This document shows, piece after piece, positions 34,821 to 46,400 of a stretch of 64,000 nt of DNA. The translations under genes were made by a program, and so were the position numbers. Below the pieces are notes generated by a model. That model was not told the DNA's origin. It worked only from the letters and a program-made list of their open reading frames with translations, and made no database searches. The stretch comes from Breviolum minutum Mf 1.05b.01 (taxonomy: Eukaryota > Sar > Dinophyceae > Suessiales > Symbiodiniaceae): contig DF239287.1 of NCBI GenBank assembly GCA_000507305.1, positions 1,912 through 65,911 of the forward strand, given 5' to 3'. Each line of letters starts with the position of its first letter. Position 1 is the first letter of the stretch.

Positions 34821-37446
34821 TTGTTGTTGTTGTTGCTGTTGCTGTTGCTGTTGTTGTTGTTGTTGTTGTTGTTGCCGTTGTTGTGGTTGTCGTTGTTGTT
34901 GCTGCTGCCGTGGTGGTGGTGGTGGTGGTGGTGGTGGTGGTGGTGGTGGTGGTGGTGGTGGTGGTGGTGGTGCTGGCGGTTTCTCCCAGGTGGCTTTGCT
35001 TCTGACGGGCTTCTTGAAGCATCACATGTCTGCCATGGAAGCTCAAAGTAGCCTCTTGGGTCAAAAAGGAGTCGTTGGAACCTGGGTGAGGCTTATTGAC
35101 CAATAGGGTGGAACTAGATCCCATCAAGGTTTGAGCTATTAGTTTTTTCACTGGCGTGTTTTCAACTTATCAATACTTAGTTTTACAGCTATTTGGGCAT
35201 TGAAACACCACCATGACTTATACATGAGCTACGCTTCCTGCTGCTGTAAGCTGTAGCTATGCAACGTAAACCTCGGGCTTTGCCACTGTCTAATCTATAC
35301 CTTAATACACATCGACCAGATAGATGGGGATGGAAGTTGTTTAGGAAAAAAGATGGGTAGACCTTTTCAACTGTAGATCTGAAACAGTATAGAAATTCTT
35401 CCAGTCAAGTCATGGTGTCATTCAGATGGATGGATAGCCAGGTGTAGAAATCAATTGATAGGCAGTGATAGATTACAATAGAGAGGCACTATAGAAATTC
35501 ATAGTGAAAGAGAGTGATACAGGCAGAAGTAGATGTCAAGTCTAATTTGAAACGATCTACACCCTTGAAGAGAAGCCCTTGAGACGGATGTCACAACAAG
35601 AGCAAGGCAATGTTTGGAGCACGGTTGTTCAAAGTCTATACCCTCTTGGTAACCAACATATCCTGTTCCCAAGGCACTTCTGAAGATGCTTTTCCCTTTC
35701 CCGTTTGGTGGGATAGGTTAGTTCCCTGCAAGGTATCTTCTTTTTTTTGGGGATGGGTGGGTTTGCTACATGTTCCCGATCATTAGCACATCCCCGGGTC
35801 CCCGTTGAAAATCTCAGGATATATGATGCCAGCACTGAAGTACCTGGTGAGAATCTCGATGGGACCCAACGAGGAAACCTTCAAGATCTGTGTGGAGCAT
35901 TCGAGCTGCACAGTTGGGAAGAAGCGGGTAACAGCTTTGGAAAATGGATGAAGCTGGTCAAGTTATAGCGACCTCACACGACCTCACCCTAAAAGGTAGC
36001 TAAGAAAGGGAGATCCCCTTATTTCAGTGAAATCCAGGTTGGTGAAATATTATAATTTGGCCAGAATGAAAGGACCCTAATGAGGATGCTGAAAGGAAAA
36101 GGAGTTTCATTTTGAGTTTGGAAATTTCTGGGGTTTTCTTCATGTTATGGTCTAATTTTCTCATTTTTCTAGTGTGCTGTCATTGTGAATCCTGGGTTTT
36201 TCCTTCCCAAGATATGGGAATGCATTTAAGAAGGCCATCTCCTTGGTGATGGGTGGCATGGGCTAGAAATATGACGGTCAACGGTTGAAGTCAAGGGAAA
36301 CAGCTTGGAAATTGTGAAACCTTTGATTTTGGCCTTAATTGGGTGTGAAAACCTATTAAGTTCCGAATTTTTGCGGGTATCTCTCTATGGCTTTCAGGTT
36401 TTATCGGTCACCCCCAAACAGGTGTTGTGGTTTAGTACGGGACATTTTTCCAAAACTGTCTGTCAGGTGGTTGAACTTGAAAATTCGGCATGATTTCTGG
36501 CTACCAGCCATCAGTCTTGTAGGGCTTCAAGTCCCTGTCCCAAAGATCACCTGGACTTGTTGACATCTCAGACCAGTACCAGGTTCTGGCAAACTTTCAG
36601 TGCGCGGGTCTACTTGGAGAATCAATCTCCGAACTTCGCCGCTGGCGCGTCGCCCCTCTTGATGGACACAGCCATGCAGCGCCCAGGCATGCAACAGCGA
36701 GAAAGGTTGAGACTTGACTGCAAAGGGTCGGTTCGGGTGGGTGTGGCGACAAACTTCCAAAACATTTGGGGTGTCCACTGGGTTAGCCAATGGTTATGGA
36801 TACAGCCACAGAGAAGAAGCACAGCTACGGTAGTGGAACATAGCAGTGTAAGGGATACGCCTCACCATCATGTGCAACTTACCCTAGAAGCAAGATAAAG
36901 ACATTGTCACCACCTAAACACACATGAGGAAAAGAAAATCCCACACTTCTCACAATTCCAGAATTCTTTACTTTCTGTCTGGTGCATGGGATGATGATCA
37001 AGGGTTTGACTTGACGACGACTTGACTGGGGTGTTCCGGAGATCTCCCAGGACGTTGTATGGGCCATTGTTGTCGGAGGTGCGGCAGGTGCTAATTTCCA
37101 AGATGGTGAAGCCTCCAGAGGTTACTTCGCTTGGTGAAGCTTCCAGAATTTTTCAATCACTTTTTTTCTCAGCATCAAAAAGTTCTGTCCAACAAAAAAG
37201 GTTGCCCTGTTTTTTTGTCCCCCCTGGGGGCCCTGGTGCAATTGGATCAAAGTGAGGTTACCATCAAAGAGAACGAGGTGTCTTTGGTGATTCAGTTGGG
37301 GGTTGCAGCGCGATGGCCTGGGTTGGAGCTCAGGGAAAGTACATTTCTAGATGATGGATGACCGATCATGACATGATGGGTGATGGATGAACATGATGAT
37401 GGTGATGCATGGAGTGATCTTTGATGATGTTGAAGATGAAGATGAA

Positions 37447-37478
<32 letters not shown>

Positions 37479-40400
37479 GGAGGAGGAGGAGGATGATGAT
37501 GATGATGATGACGATGATGATGATGACGATGACGATGACGATGACGATGATGATGACGACAACGCCTTAACCTCGGTGCCCTTCACAGCTCCCGCATCAT
37601 GTCTTTCCTATGAGCACTTCCAAACTTCCAGGAAGGACACATCGTCCGGGTGGAAGAGGAGGATACTGACGAGCTGCCTGGGTTTGAATAGAGGATCAGT
37701 TGCGGCTGAAATGCATGTCCCTGAAACCAACATCTTTGAAAACAAGCTGTCAACCCCGAAGTGAAAATGTCGACTACATTAGGGACTCCAGACCATTAGG
37801 ATTAGAAACCTGGCGGGATTTCAGGGCCGAACCAGATTTTGAGATGCATCCTTGTGCCGAAAAAAATTGGAACCGCAAACTTCTTGGCCTTTTGCACCTG
37901 TCCCTCCTAGGAACAAGTGTATGAAAGCAATGAAAGCATATAAATATAAATGCAGGCCATCAAATGCTAAGCTTTGAGATGTTTTCTTACAAGCCATTCA
38001 TGAAACTCCTTCTGTGCATTCCACCTACCAGGCTTAATCCTACTTTTCCCTGGCTAAAAAAATCCCAGGCTTGCATTGTACAAAATGATGCGCGAGGTGC
38101 GACAGTAGACATTCCGCCCCGTAGTTGGGGCAAATGGTGGGATTTGTAGCCAAAGGTGGTTTTCTTGGATGCTTTGTATGCTGCTTCCTTTGGACCCCTG
38201 CGAAGTTGGTCAAAAACCCGAACCATTGTCATAATTTGTGATGTTATGGGATGTTGATTTACAAGCCAATTCCGGAGAGAGAGATGATGTCCTGTAGTAA
38301 GTATACCATGAATTGACCAGCCTTTTTTTCAATTCCACATTGGTTCATGAGAATTTGTCCATCAACCGGGATTTCACGAAAATTTGAACTGATTTTTTTT
38401 CTCCTGAATTTCCGGCCCACCCAAAATTGCATCATTTTAAATTTTGTTTTTGGGAGGCCTTGATCTACTTGACCCACTTGGATCCTGAACACATGGAGAA
38501 TTTGGTGCTACAGCGTGTTGCACATGAATGTTTGGAGCGTAAAGATGACCTTGAAAGGTGGTGCCCTACCATGCTTCTCTCTCAGAAACCGCTTTAAAAA
38601 AAAAGAACCAACAGGATGGGTGGGATGATAACCCTTTTTGTGTGCCTTTTTAGTATTGTCAAATGGTGTTTGGTCAAAAAGGTGGGTTTTGGTGGCGCTT
38701 TTTTTTTTTTTGTGGTTTCGTGTCCAAAAACCAAATGATTCGGCAGGTTTCTTTGGAACTCACTTTCTGGATTTTTGAATGGTCAACCTGAGGCAAAATC
38801 ATCTTCTCAAGCAACATCTGTAGAACTCCAGGTAGATCGGAGGCTTGTTTTTTTGGCCAAGACATCCCAGAAAATTAACGGCTGGTTCACCTAAAAAATC
38901 ACTACCAATCGAAATCCGGAAAATCATCTTCCAACCCAAAGGCCTCCATCACTTTGGCTTCAAAAAGATTGCCCTCCCGGGAAGAAAAACCATCGCAATG
39001 GAACAAAATTCTAAGGTTGAACCGCTTGTGCTGGGCCATTGGATCCATCAGTGGGGCCATGCAGGTTCGAACTGTTTGTTTGAAAAAAACCTTGGAGAGG
39101 ATTCTGGTGATTTTTTTTGTTGATGCATTTTTTTGAGTTCCATGGGTTCCATGGGTAACCCATGGGTTGTATCTTTGGGGATTATGAAAGAGCTGAATAT
39201 CAAACCATGAAACCTGGTCACCTGGTCGCTGGTTTCCATGCTGAACCTGAATGCTCCATTTCCTGCCCAGGAGTCGGAGGAAAAGAAGTTTGTGGTAGCG
39301 GTGATCCGTGATTTATTGAAACTTTGTGATTTGAAAAAGGGCAAAGAGAACAAAGCCGCCGTGGCCAGTGACTTATTTTGGGGAAGTTTAGTGGTGTTGG
39401 GGTGGGGAGTGAAGGTAAAACATGGGTGACATAGCAAGGCAAAGAGGTAGTATCCAGGTAGTGTGGAGTCCGGAGCAGCGGCAATGGTGCTGCTGCTGAT
39501 TTGATTCATATTCATGCCTTTTTGATTGAACTTGGTTTGCTGGAAAGCGGATTTGACAGACGTGTGCGTGGTCAGAGAAGAAAATACATCTTTGATTCAA
39601 CAGAACCAATCGCCATTATTTCAACTACTGACCTTCATAGTTTGTGTTCATTCCCATATTTCTTGTCTAGTCTGGACACATTTTCTTTTCAAATTTCAAA
39701 CTTCACAAGTCTTCGACACCTTACAGTTTTTGATGGAACATTTTTGCCTATGGAATTGAGTCACTCACCGAGTGGCAACAGCGGTTGCCCACGCCCAAAA
39801 CCACCGACAATCCATTTGGCATCATTTGAATGATGACATATCAAAGGTTGTACCAACGACGCACCAAGTAACATATGGCACATCGACAAAGTCGCTTTTG
39901 ACAAGCCTTATTTCATGTCATAGTTGTATGCATAGCAAAATTGATATGGCAAGATTGGTACAATACATGCCTACTAAGTTGGGGGTATTTATACATTTAT
40001 ACCCGCTATGTATTTCTCACAACTACCTGGTACTTTGTAGGCCCATCCTCATTACCCTACTAAGGCAATATCATGTATGTGGTGGGCCAATATCCGCGAT
40101 TCCTACGATCCCTGGCGGCAGCAAGTTGAGGTGCTAAGAGGCCCAACTCCATGGAGGTTTTAAGGAATCATCCCTGACTCAAACTGTGACATTGGTGGTT
40201 TATTGGGGATTTTAGAGTTCCACCCCAAAAAATATACATCTACTGTATATATATATATATATCTATTAAGAACGTTGATGCATCTTTGGATGTTCATTTT
40301 GGTTGATCTCCTTTTTTTCAACTGAAACTTTTGGACCCAGGCGCACACTGGAAGTTCTTGAAGACAGTGATTTTCAAGCTCTTCGAATTCATGCATGAGA

Positions 40401-43400
40401 CTTTTCCCGGAGTTCAACAGATGGCAGTGGACACCTTCCTGCGGATTTGTCAGAAATGTCCCTCGGTTAAAAAGGCTTTTCACCTCACAGCCCTTAAAGA
40501 ATTGCTGTATATAGTTACCGTGTTTTCCAAGTTTGCCATGTTAATGTTTACTAGTTTACTTCCAGCCGACTTTGCGGGGAGCAAGGTAAGAAGAAGTTTG
40601 TGGCCCAGCAGACGCAGGAGACGTCACCTTTTGTTGAGACGCTGCCAAACCATATCGGTCAAGATATCTCAGAGTTGGAGCATTTGCAAATCTGCACTTT
40701 CTTTGAAGCAATTGGGTGACTTGGCGGCTTTGGACTTCGGACACGTTTTTTGTTGGGGGAGCTACCCTGCCTAAAACTAACATAGCCCCTGCAAATATGG
40801 TTTCCCAAAAGGAAATTCATCTTCCAACCATCCATTTTCAGGTGCGAACCGCTAGTTTCAGGGAGGGTTTTCATCTACGACCTGCCTTGTTCGTGTGGTA
40901 CAAGAGGGTCCAGCCCACCTGGCCAACCCGTAACCCAGGCACATGATAAGTGCAGCGCATCCGGAAGCAAAAGGGCGGCTGATTGCGATGAATTTGACCA
41001 TTTTTAATGAGAAATGGCAAAGCATCTTGCAAAATCTCTCTGCTGCTGGCTCCTTAGAACTTTTTGTGCAGAACCACCAGGTGGGATACGTTGTTTTTTT
41101 GGGGATAGAAGATTTGCAAAGGTTTTTGGCAGCAAAATGCAAGGACCCACATGAATCACAAATCATTTTGGCAGTTGCTGAGTTTAGCTAGATGTCTATA
41201 TATTACATATTTGTTAAATATCATCAGTTTTTGTTGTTGTGCATAGCTGCACCATTCTTTACTTTCTAGGTGGTATGTTTATGAATATAAAATCTATACA
41301 TATTTTGTGCTTTGCCAGGGCTCCAGCCACGTCCTACAACAGAATGAATTCACAGTCCCTTTGCCGGAGGAATTTCCAAATGATGTTTTTTCGGAATTTG
41401 ACAACTTGAAAACCTAAAGGGTGCAAGAAAATCATTCCCCAAAGAATCATTTTCGAGATGTCTGCAGCCAATTTTCAGGGTCAAAGTTTTGAAAGGGTTG
41501 TTGTTGTTGTTGTTGTTCTTCTTCTTCTTCTTCTTCTTCTTTTAAAACTTTTTGTTTCCCTTCTTTTTGCCAGGTGCTTCGCGAGATTTCATTGATCCTC
41601 CGCGTGAACGAGCGCATGGTCGTCGCGGTAGGTACTGCTTGTCATGCTCAGCTGGCTAGTATCTACTGTGCCTGGACTGAATGACTGCACATCTTCGTGT
41701 CTCTATGGGTGTATTTATATACCCTGCTGGAAGTAATGCAATTTTTTGTCAGAGTTAGCAACTTAGTTGTGCTACAGTTGGCTTTTGAGACTCGGGTGTA
41801 TGGCTTTTTTGGGATCGCCTGGCCCAACGCACCACACAGATGACTCGTTCAGATGACTCGTTGAAGCCGCCTCGCCTTCCAACGTTGCTTCAGGTGATAT
41901 GCTGAAGATCTACAAGGTTTGCAGTGACTTCATCTCCATGAGCACTGCGCAACAAGGAGTTCAGGTGACGGCTTGCTGTCGCATTACATTCAATGCCTTC
42001 GATTTTTTTTGCAGGGTCATCTTTCCATCATGTTCCTTCCTAGATTTGGCATCTTGATGATGAATCCCCTTCCTTTGTTGAAACAGTACCTATATATTTA
42101 ACCCCCCCCCGATTTTGCTTGGGGATTTCCCGGAACCCCCCATTTTTGGCCGAAAAATTGTTTTCCCCCCTTTTAAAGGTGATGAACTTCTCCAACATTC
42201 GCTTACTGCGCACCGTGAAGCGAGATACCTTGCGCCTGGTGCGATCCTTCCTGGATGCGGCCACCCCGCAAGGTGCGGCGGAGGTGCGTTTGACGCCCGA
42301 GCAAATTGCGCAGCGCTTCGTGCCACCGTTGCTGGAGCCTTGGCCTCGGGAGCTTCGGTTTTTGGAGATGGTTAAATGGAGTGGAAACTACACAAACTCC
42401 TGGGTTGTTAGTTGTTTTCGGCAATCTGGGTCCCCAAAATGAATCCAAAATGGTTTCCATTTAGGAAATTCGTTAGGTCGGCCATCATCGGAATTCATCT
42501 TATTTCGGAGAGATTCGGGTTTCTTTCTACCTACCTTTCATAAGTTGCACAACTGAAAGCTTCTGCAAGTCACTTGGAGAAGTGATTTTTTTCACCCGGA
42601 TCGCCCGAAAAGTCGGTGGCATTTTGGAACTTCCCTACTGTTCCACCCCACCGTTTTCCACTTCCTCACTACCTTCCCAATTTCTCAATTTAAAATGTGA
42701 AGAAATTCTTCCAGGAGCTACTGATTAGTCAGTCATCATGTACCATATCATGAACAAATTGTCAAGTACCTTTCATCATGCATCAGGCTCCTTCCAACAT
42801 CCCAATGTCCTTCTTTCCAAATACTTCAGAAACTTTTCAATCCTTCCTTAAAAGGAACGCTTGAATTTCTGAACAAATCCAGGAGCCAGTCCTGGCAGAT
42901 TATCGCAGCAACATACCACAAGCCCGAGATGCAGAGGTTTTGGATTTGTTGGCAATACTGGCAGCCAGGATCAGTGAATCCACTTCCAAGGAGGCCCGGC
43001 CCAGTGATCCATCCATCCATTGTGAGGGGAAGTGAGGTCCTTTTTTTTCGGGAACCAGGGCACTAAAATGGACACAAATTCTGAGGGAATGATGATCAAA
43101 AATTCACTGAAAAATCCAGAACGGAGCCATCTGAAAAACGCTAGCAACCAAAAAAAGAGAGAAAAGAAGGGTTCAAGAAGGCCAGATAGAGGGACAACAA
43201 CGATGCCGATGCCGATATTTTCCCACCAACTTTGACTCCAACATCAACCATCCTTGCCCCCACTAGCCCCACATGGTACACATATCTTTTCCAGCTATTT
43301 TTGGTGGTGTTTTTCTTGTTTTGGGATGGGGAGGGGTAGGATTCCCATGATGGAAAAGGTGGGCAGGAACCGGTTTGTTCCTTGGTTCCTGCTTTTGATG

Positions 43401-46400
43401 GGAGGATTGCAGGCTTGTGCCTAACAGGAGTTTTTCCATTGAAGTCGTTGAAGTTCATGCCGCATGCTTATGTGAACTCAGGTAGGAAAGATCTTCGAAA
43501 TGGTCCTGGAATGTACCTGCGTCACTGGGAAGACCGAAAAATTGGGCGAGAGGTAGGTTGGATCCGGTGTGCAAGTGACCAATGACACAAACTTGGTTGA
43601 TAGAATGTTCAACCTGTTGTGGGAACTTCTGTGGCTGGAGACAAAACACATCCCAAAACAACGTCTCCTGGGACCTGAAGACATGTAATATTTGATATAG
43701 ATGTATATATATATATTTAAACTTTTGTATGTGAATGTATGCCTCCCAGATATCCTCCGAGACATTCTCCATTGCTTGTTTTTTTTGGGGGTCGTCCTAA
43801 GGACATGATCAAAGGTGACTTTCAGAGCTATCCAGACCACAGGCGCGACGGGGCGGGGGCAAGCTGTATGGGTTGGGGCTGCATGGGTTGGGGCCATGGT
43901 TTGTTGAAGAAATGAGGGAGTGTTTCGGATGGATGGAGGGTAGGAAGATGAGGCAAAGATGGTCGTTCAAGCCAAAATCTGCTTGAACGTTTTGGACAAA
44001 ATGTGTGTCTTAGTAGCAGCTTGACTGATTGAAACACTTTGAGTGTGTAATCATCCCAAGTGGTAGATCCCTACTTCAAGGCAAGGTAGTATGAATCTTC
44101 GACTCTCTAGCGCGAGGCTCATCGGAGCACCCAGGAAGATCTAGAAAGTTTAGGTTGGCCGCTAAGCCACGACTTTGCACTGGCATCCTGGGTGTGGTTT
44201 CCGAAGCTTATAAATTTGAATTTGGCCATCCATCCGCAACCATTGCATTGCCCTCAATGCTCAGGGTCTCCTGAACTTTGATATGTGTCAAGTGGCTACG
44301 TGGCAAAAATAGTGGTAAGAATAGTGGCACCATGAAGGTTAGTAGGGCATCCCCATGCCTAAAATTAGTGATCTTCCTGATGGGCACTGGAATCATACTT
44401 CCAAGAACTTGTTGGCCTTGTGCCGTGCCAAGTTCTTCTGAAATTGGAAGAGTTAAGATTTTCAGGCCATTTCTCCCTGTACAACTAGGATAGCTTCCCC
44501 TCTTCCCCCCTCCCCCATTGCCTGCTCTGTTGGGGTGCCTCCGCCCGCGCAGGGTCAAGTTATATGACTTGTTGAAGGCTATCAATGCCCATTGCTTTCA
44601 GGTCCTGAAAGGGACGGGAACCGATACGTTTTTCGGACGATGGGTGGTAGGGTGACTGGCGAGTAGGTAGGTGGTAGGGGTAGGGGGTGAGTGGTTTTTG
44701 TTGCAGTTAATTTGGAGGATCAATGAAAAACCTCTGACAAAAATGATGGACTGCAAAAAGGGCTTCTGTTTTTTTTTTCGTCCTCCGACTTGCAAAAACA
44801 CCATGAAATCACCCCGAATTGGTTTTGGAGGCCTTGTTCTATCTGCCCGAAGCGCAGGTGCAGGGAAATTTTGGGATGGATGTGGCAAGGTGACAGGGAG
44901 GTGGAACATGATGACCCAACCTTGCTAGTAAAGGAACCCCAATTGTCTACTGGTTCTTTTGCTTTGTTGGAAGTGTATTCTATGTGGATGTTCAGTTGAA
45001 GTGCCCATAACCTGGAAAAACCTGAGGAACCGGCGTGTTTCACCATAGCTGGAGAGGTATTCTCCACTCATCACCCCGGCGATTTGGAACTTGGAAGCTG
45101 CAGGTCAAGCTCTATGTGGACTCATTGATTTGGGCGATGAAGCACGAGCAGCCACAAGCAGCTGGACAAAGAAGAGGGATTTCCACATGGGGAGGAATTT
45201 TTTTTGGGATGAGGGAGGGATGTTGGTTGCGATTTGAAGCAGCTTCCTTTCTTGGACTTTGTCACTGCAACGTCAGGACGTTTTTATGGTTTCTGCATTT
45301 GAATGTTCCAACATCCAGGATGATAGAATAGAATAGAAATATATCCGGTTTTGGTTTATATCCTGGTGAAAAAGATGTGTTTCTGGAAGGCTGCAATGTA
45401 CAGTCCAGCATGTCCAGTTGCCTACTGCCAGTGACTTGCCCCAGGTCCCATATCCATTTGGTCTTGCCCCAGTTCCATGAAGTATCCAACATCGAGATCG
45501 ATAGTCTTTTGAATAGACACAGCTGTTTTGTCCAGTCATCAGATTGGAGCACTACATGCGGATGTTTTTTTGAGTTCGATTTGAGGTGGCAGATAGTGGC
45601 TTGCAGGTGCTCTCAGAGTTTTTACAGAAACTCTTAAGTGGTCCCAGCACTATGAATGTGGCCTTCTTCAAGCAGTACTACTTCTTGATCTTGCAGGACT
45701 CATCAAAACGAACTTGACTTGGAACTTGAGATGTGAAGTTGGAAGGGATGATGTATGTACGAACAGTCAGCAGGCATTGTGGTATGTGATATCCCCACAA
45801 ATTCCACGCGGGTTTTGTCAGGATGTCTTGTGTGTCCTCACAGATACCTCCCACAAGAGTGGCTTCAAGCTGCAGTCTCTTGGACCAACATCTGAGGTTG
45901 TCTTGGACCAACATACTCAATGGGCAGATAGCTTCACCTAAATATCTTCTTTTGGGGGCGAAAGTTTTTTTCCCTCTCTTTTAGTTTTGGTGACGAATAG
46001 GGGCCCTTCAAAAAAGTCAAACTTGAAAACCGCCAAATTCTTGATGCTCCCGCACTCCCGAAGAGCAGCACACTGGAATCTAAAAACATGAGGGATCGAT
46101 CCATTTTGAGGGATCGATCCGTTTTCGTCTCAGGCGGATTTGACATGGGAATTTTCTATGAGGATGCCGAAAATTTGCCAAAAGTGCTTGGAAGTTTCAA
46201 AAACTGTTTGGGTGTGTGTATGGAGCTGACGAAGTGCTGGGTGGAAACAAAATCTGGCAGGGTTTCCTAGTTGGGATGGTTGAAACACTAGGCGATATAT
46301 GGGGCCTGTACATTTACTATATCAATATTGGTTGCTTGAGCAGATTTCAGGTCATCAACTAGTGCTACCTTTTCTTCTCCTTGGAGACAGATGACCCCAG

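Noticed and set aside
34297-35151. Poly-Thr/Ala, poly-Leu and poly-Val proteins
   Set aside because: Compound microsatellite interrupted by a gap.
37387-37764. Acidic poly-Asp/Glu protein
   Set aside because: GAT/GAC microsatellite inside XPO1 intron 12; only 37632-37685, in another frame, is coding.
40586-40591. GTAAGA as a 5' splice site
   Set aside because: It is the start of exon 19; the Lys codons align with the family KKKF/RRHF segment.
41628-41633. GTAGGT as the end of XPO1 exon 21
   Set aside because: The family alignment continues through it ([14 protein letters not shown]) and phase only fits the donor at 41668.
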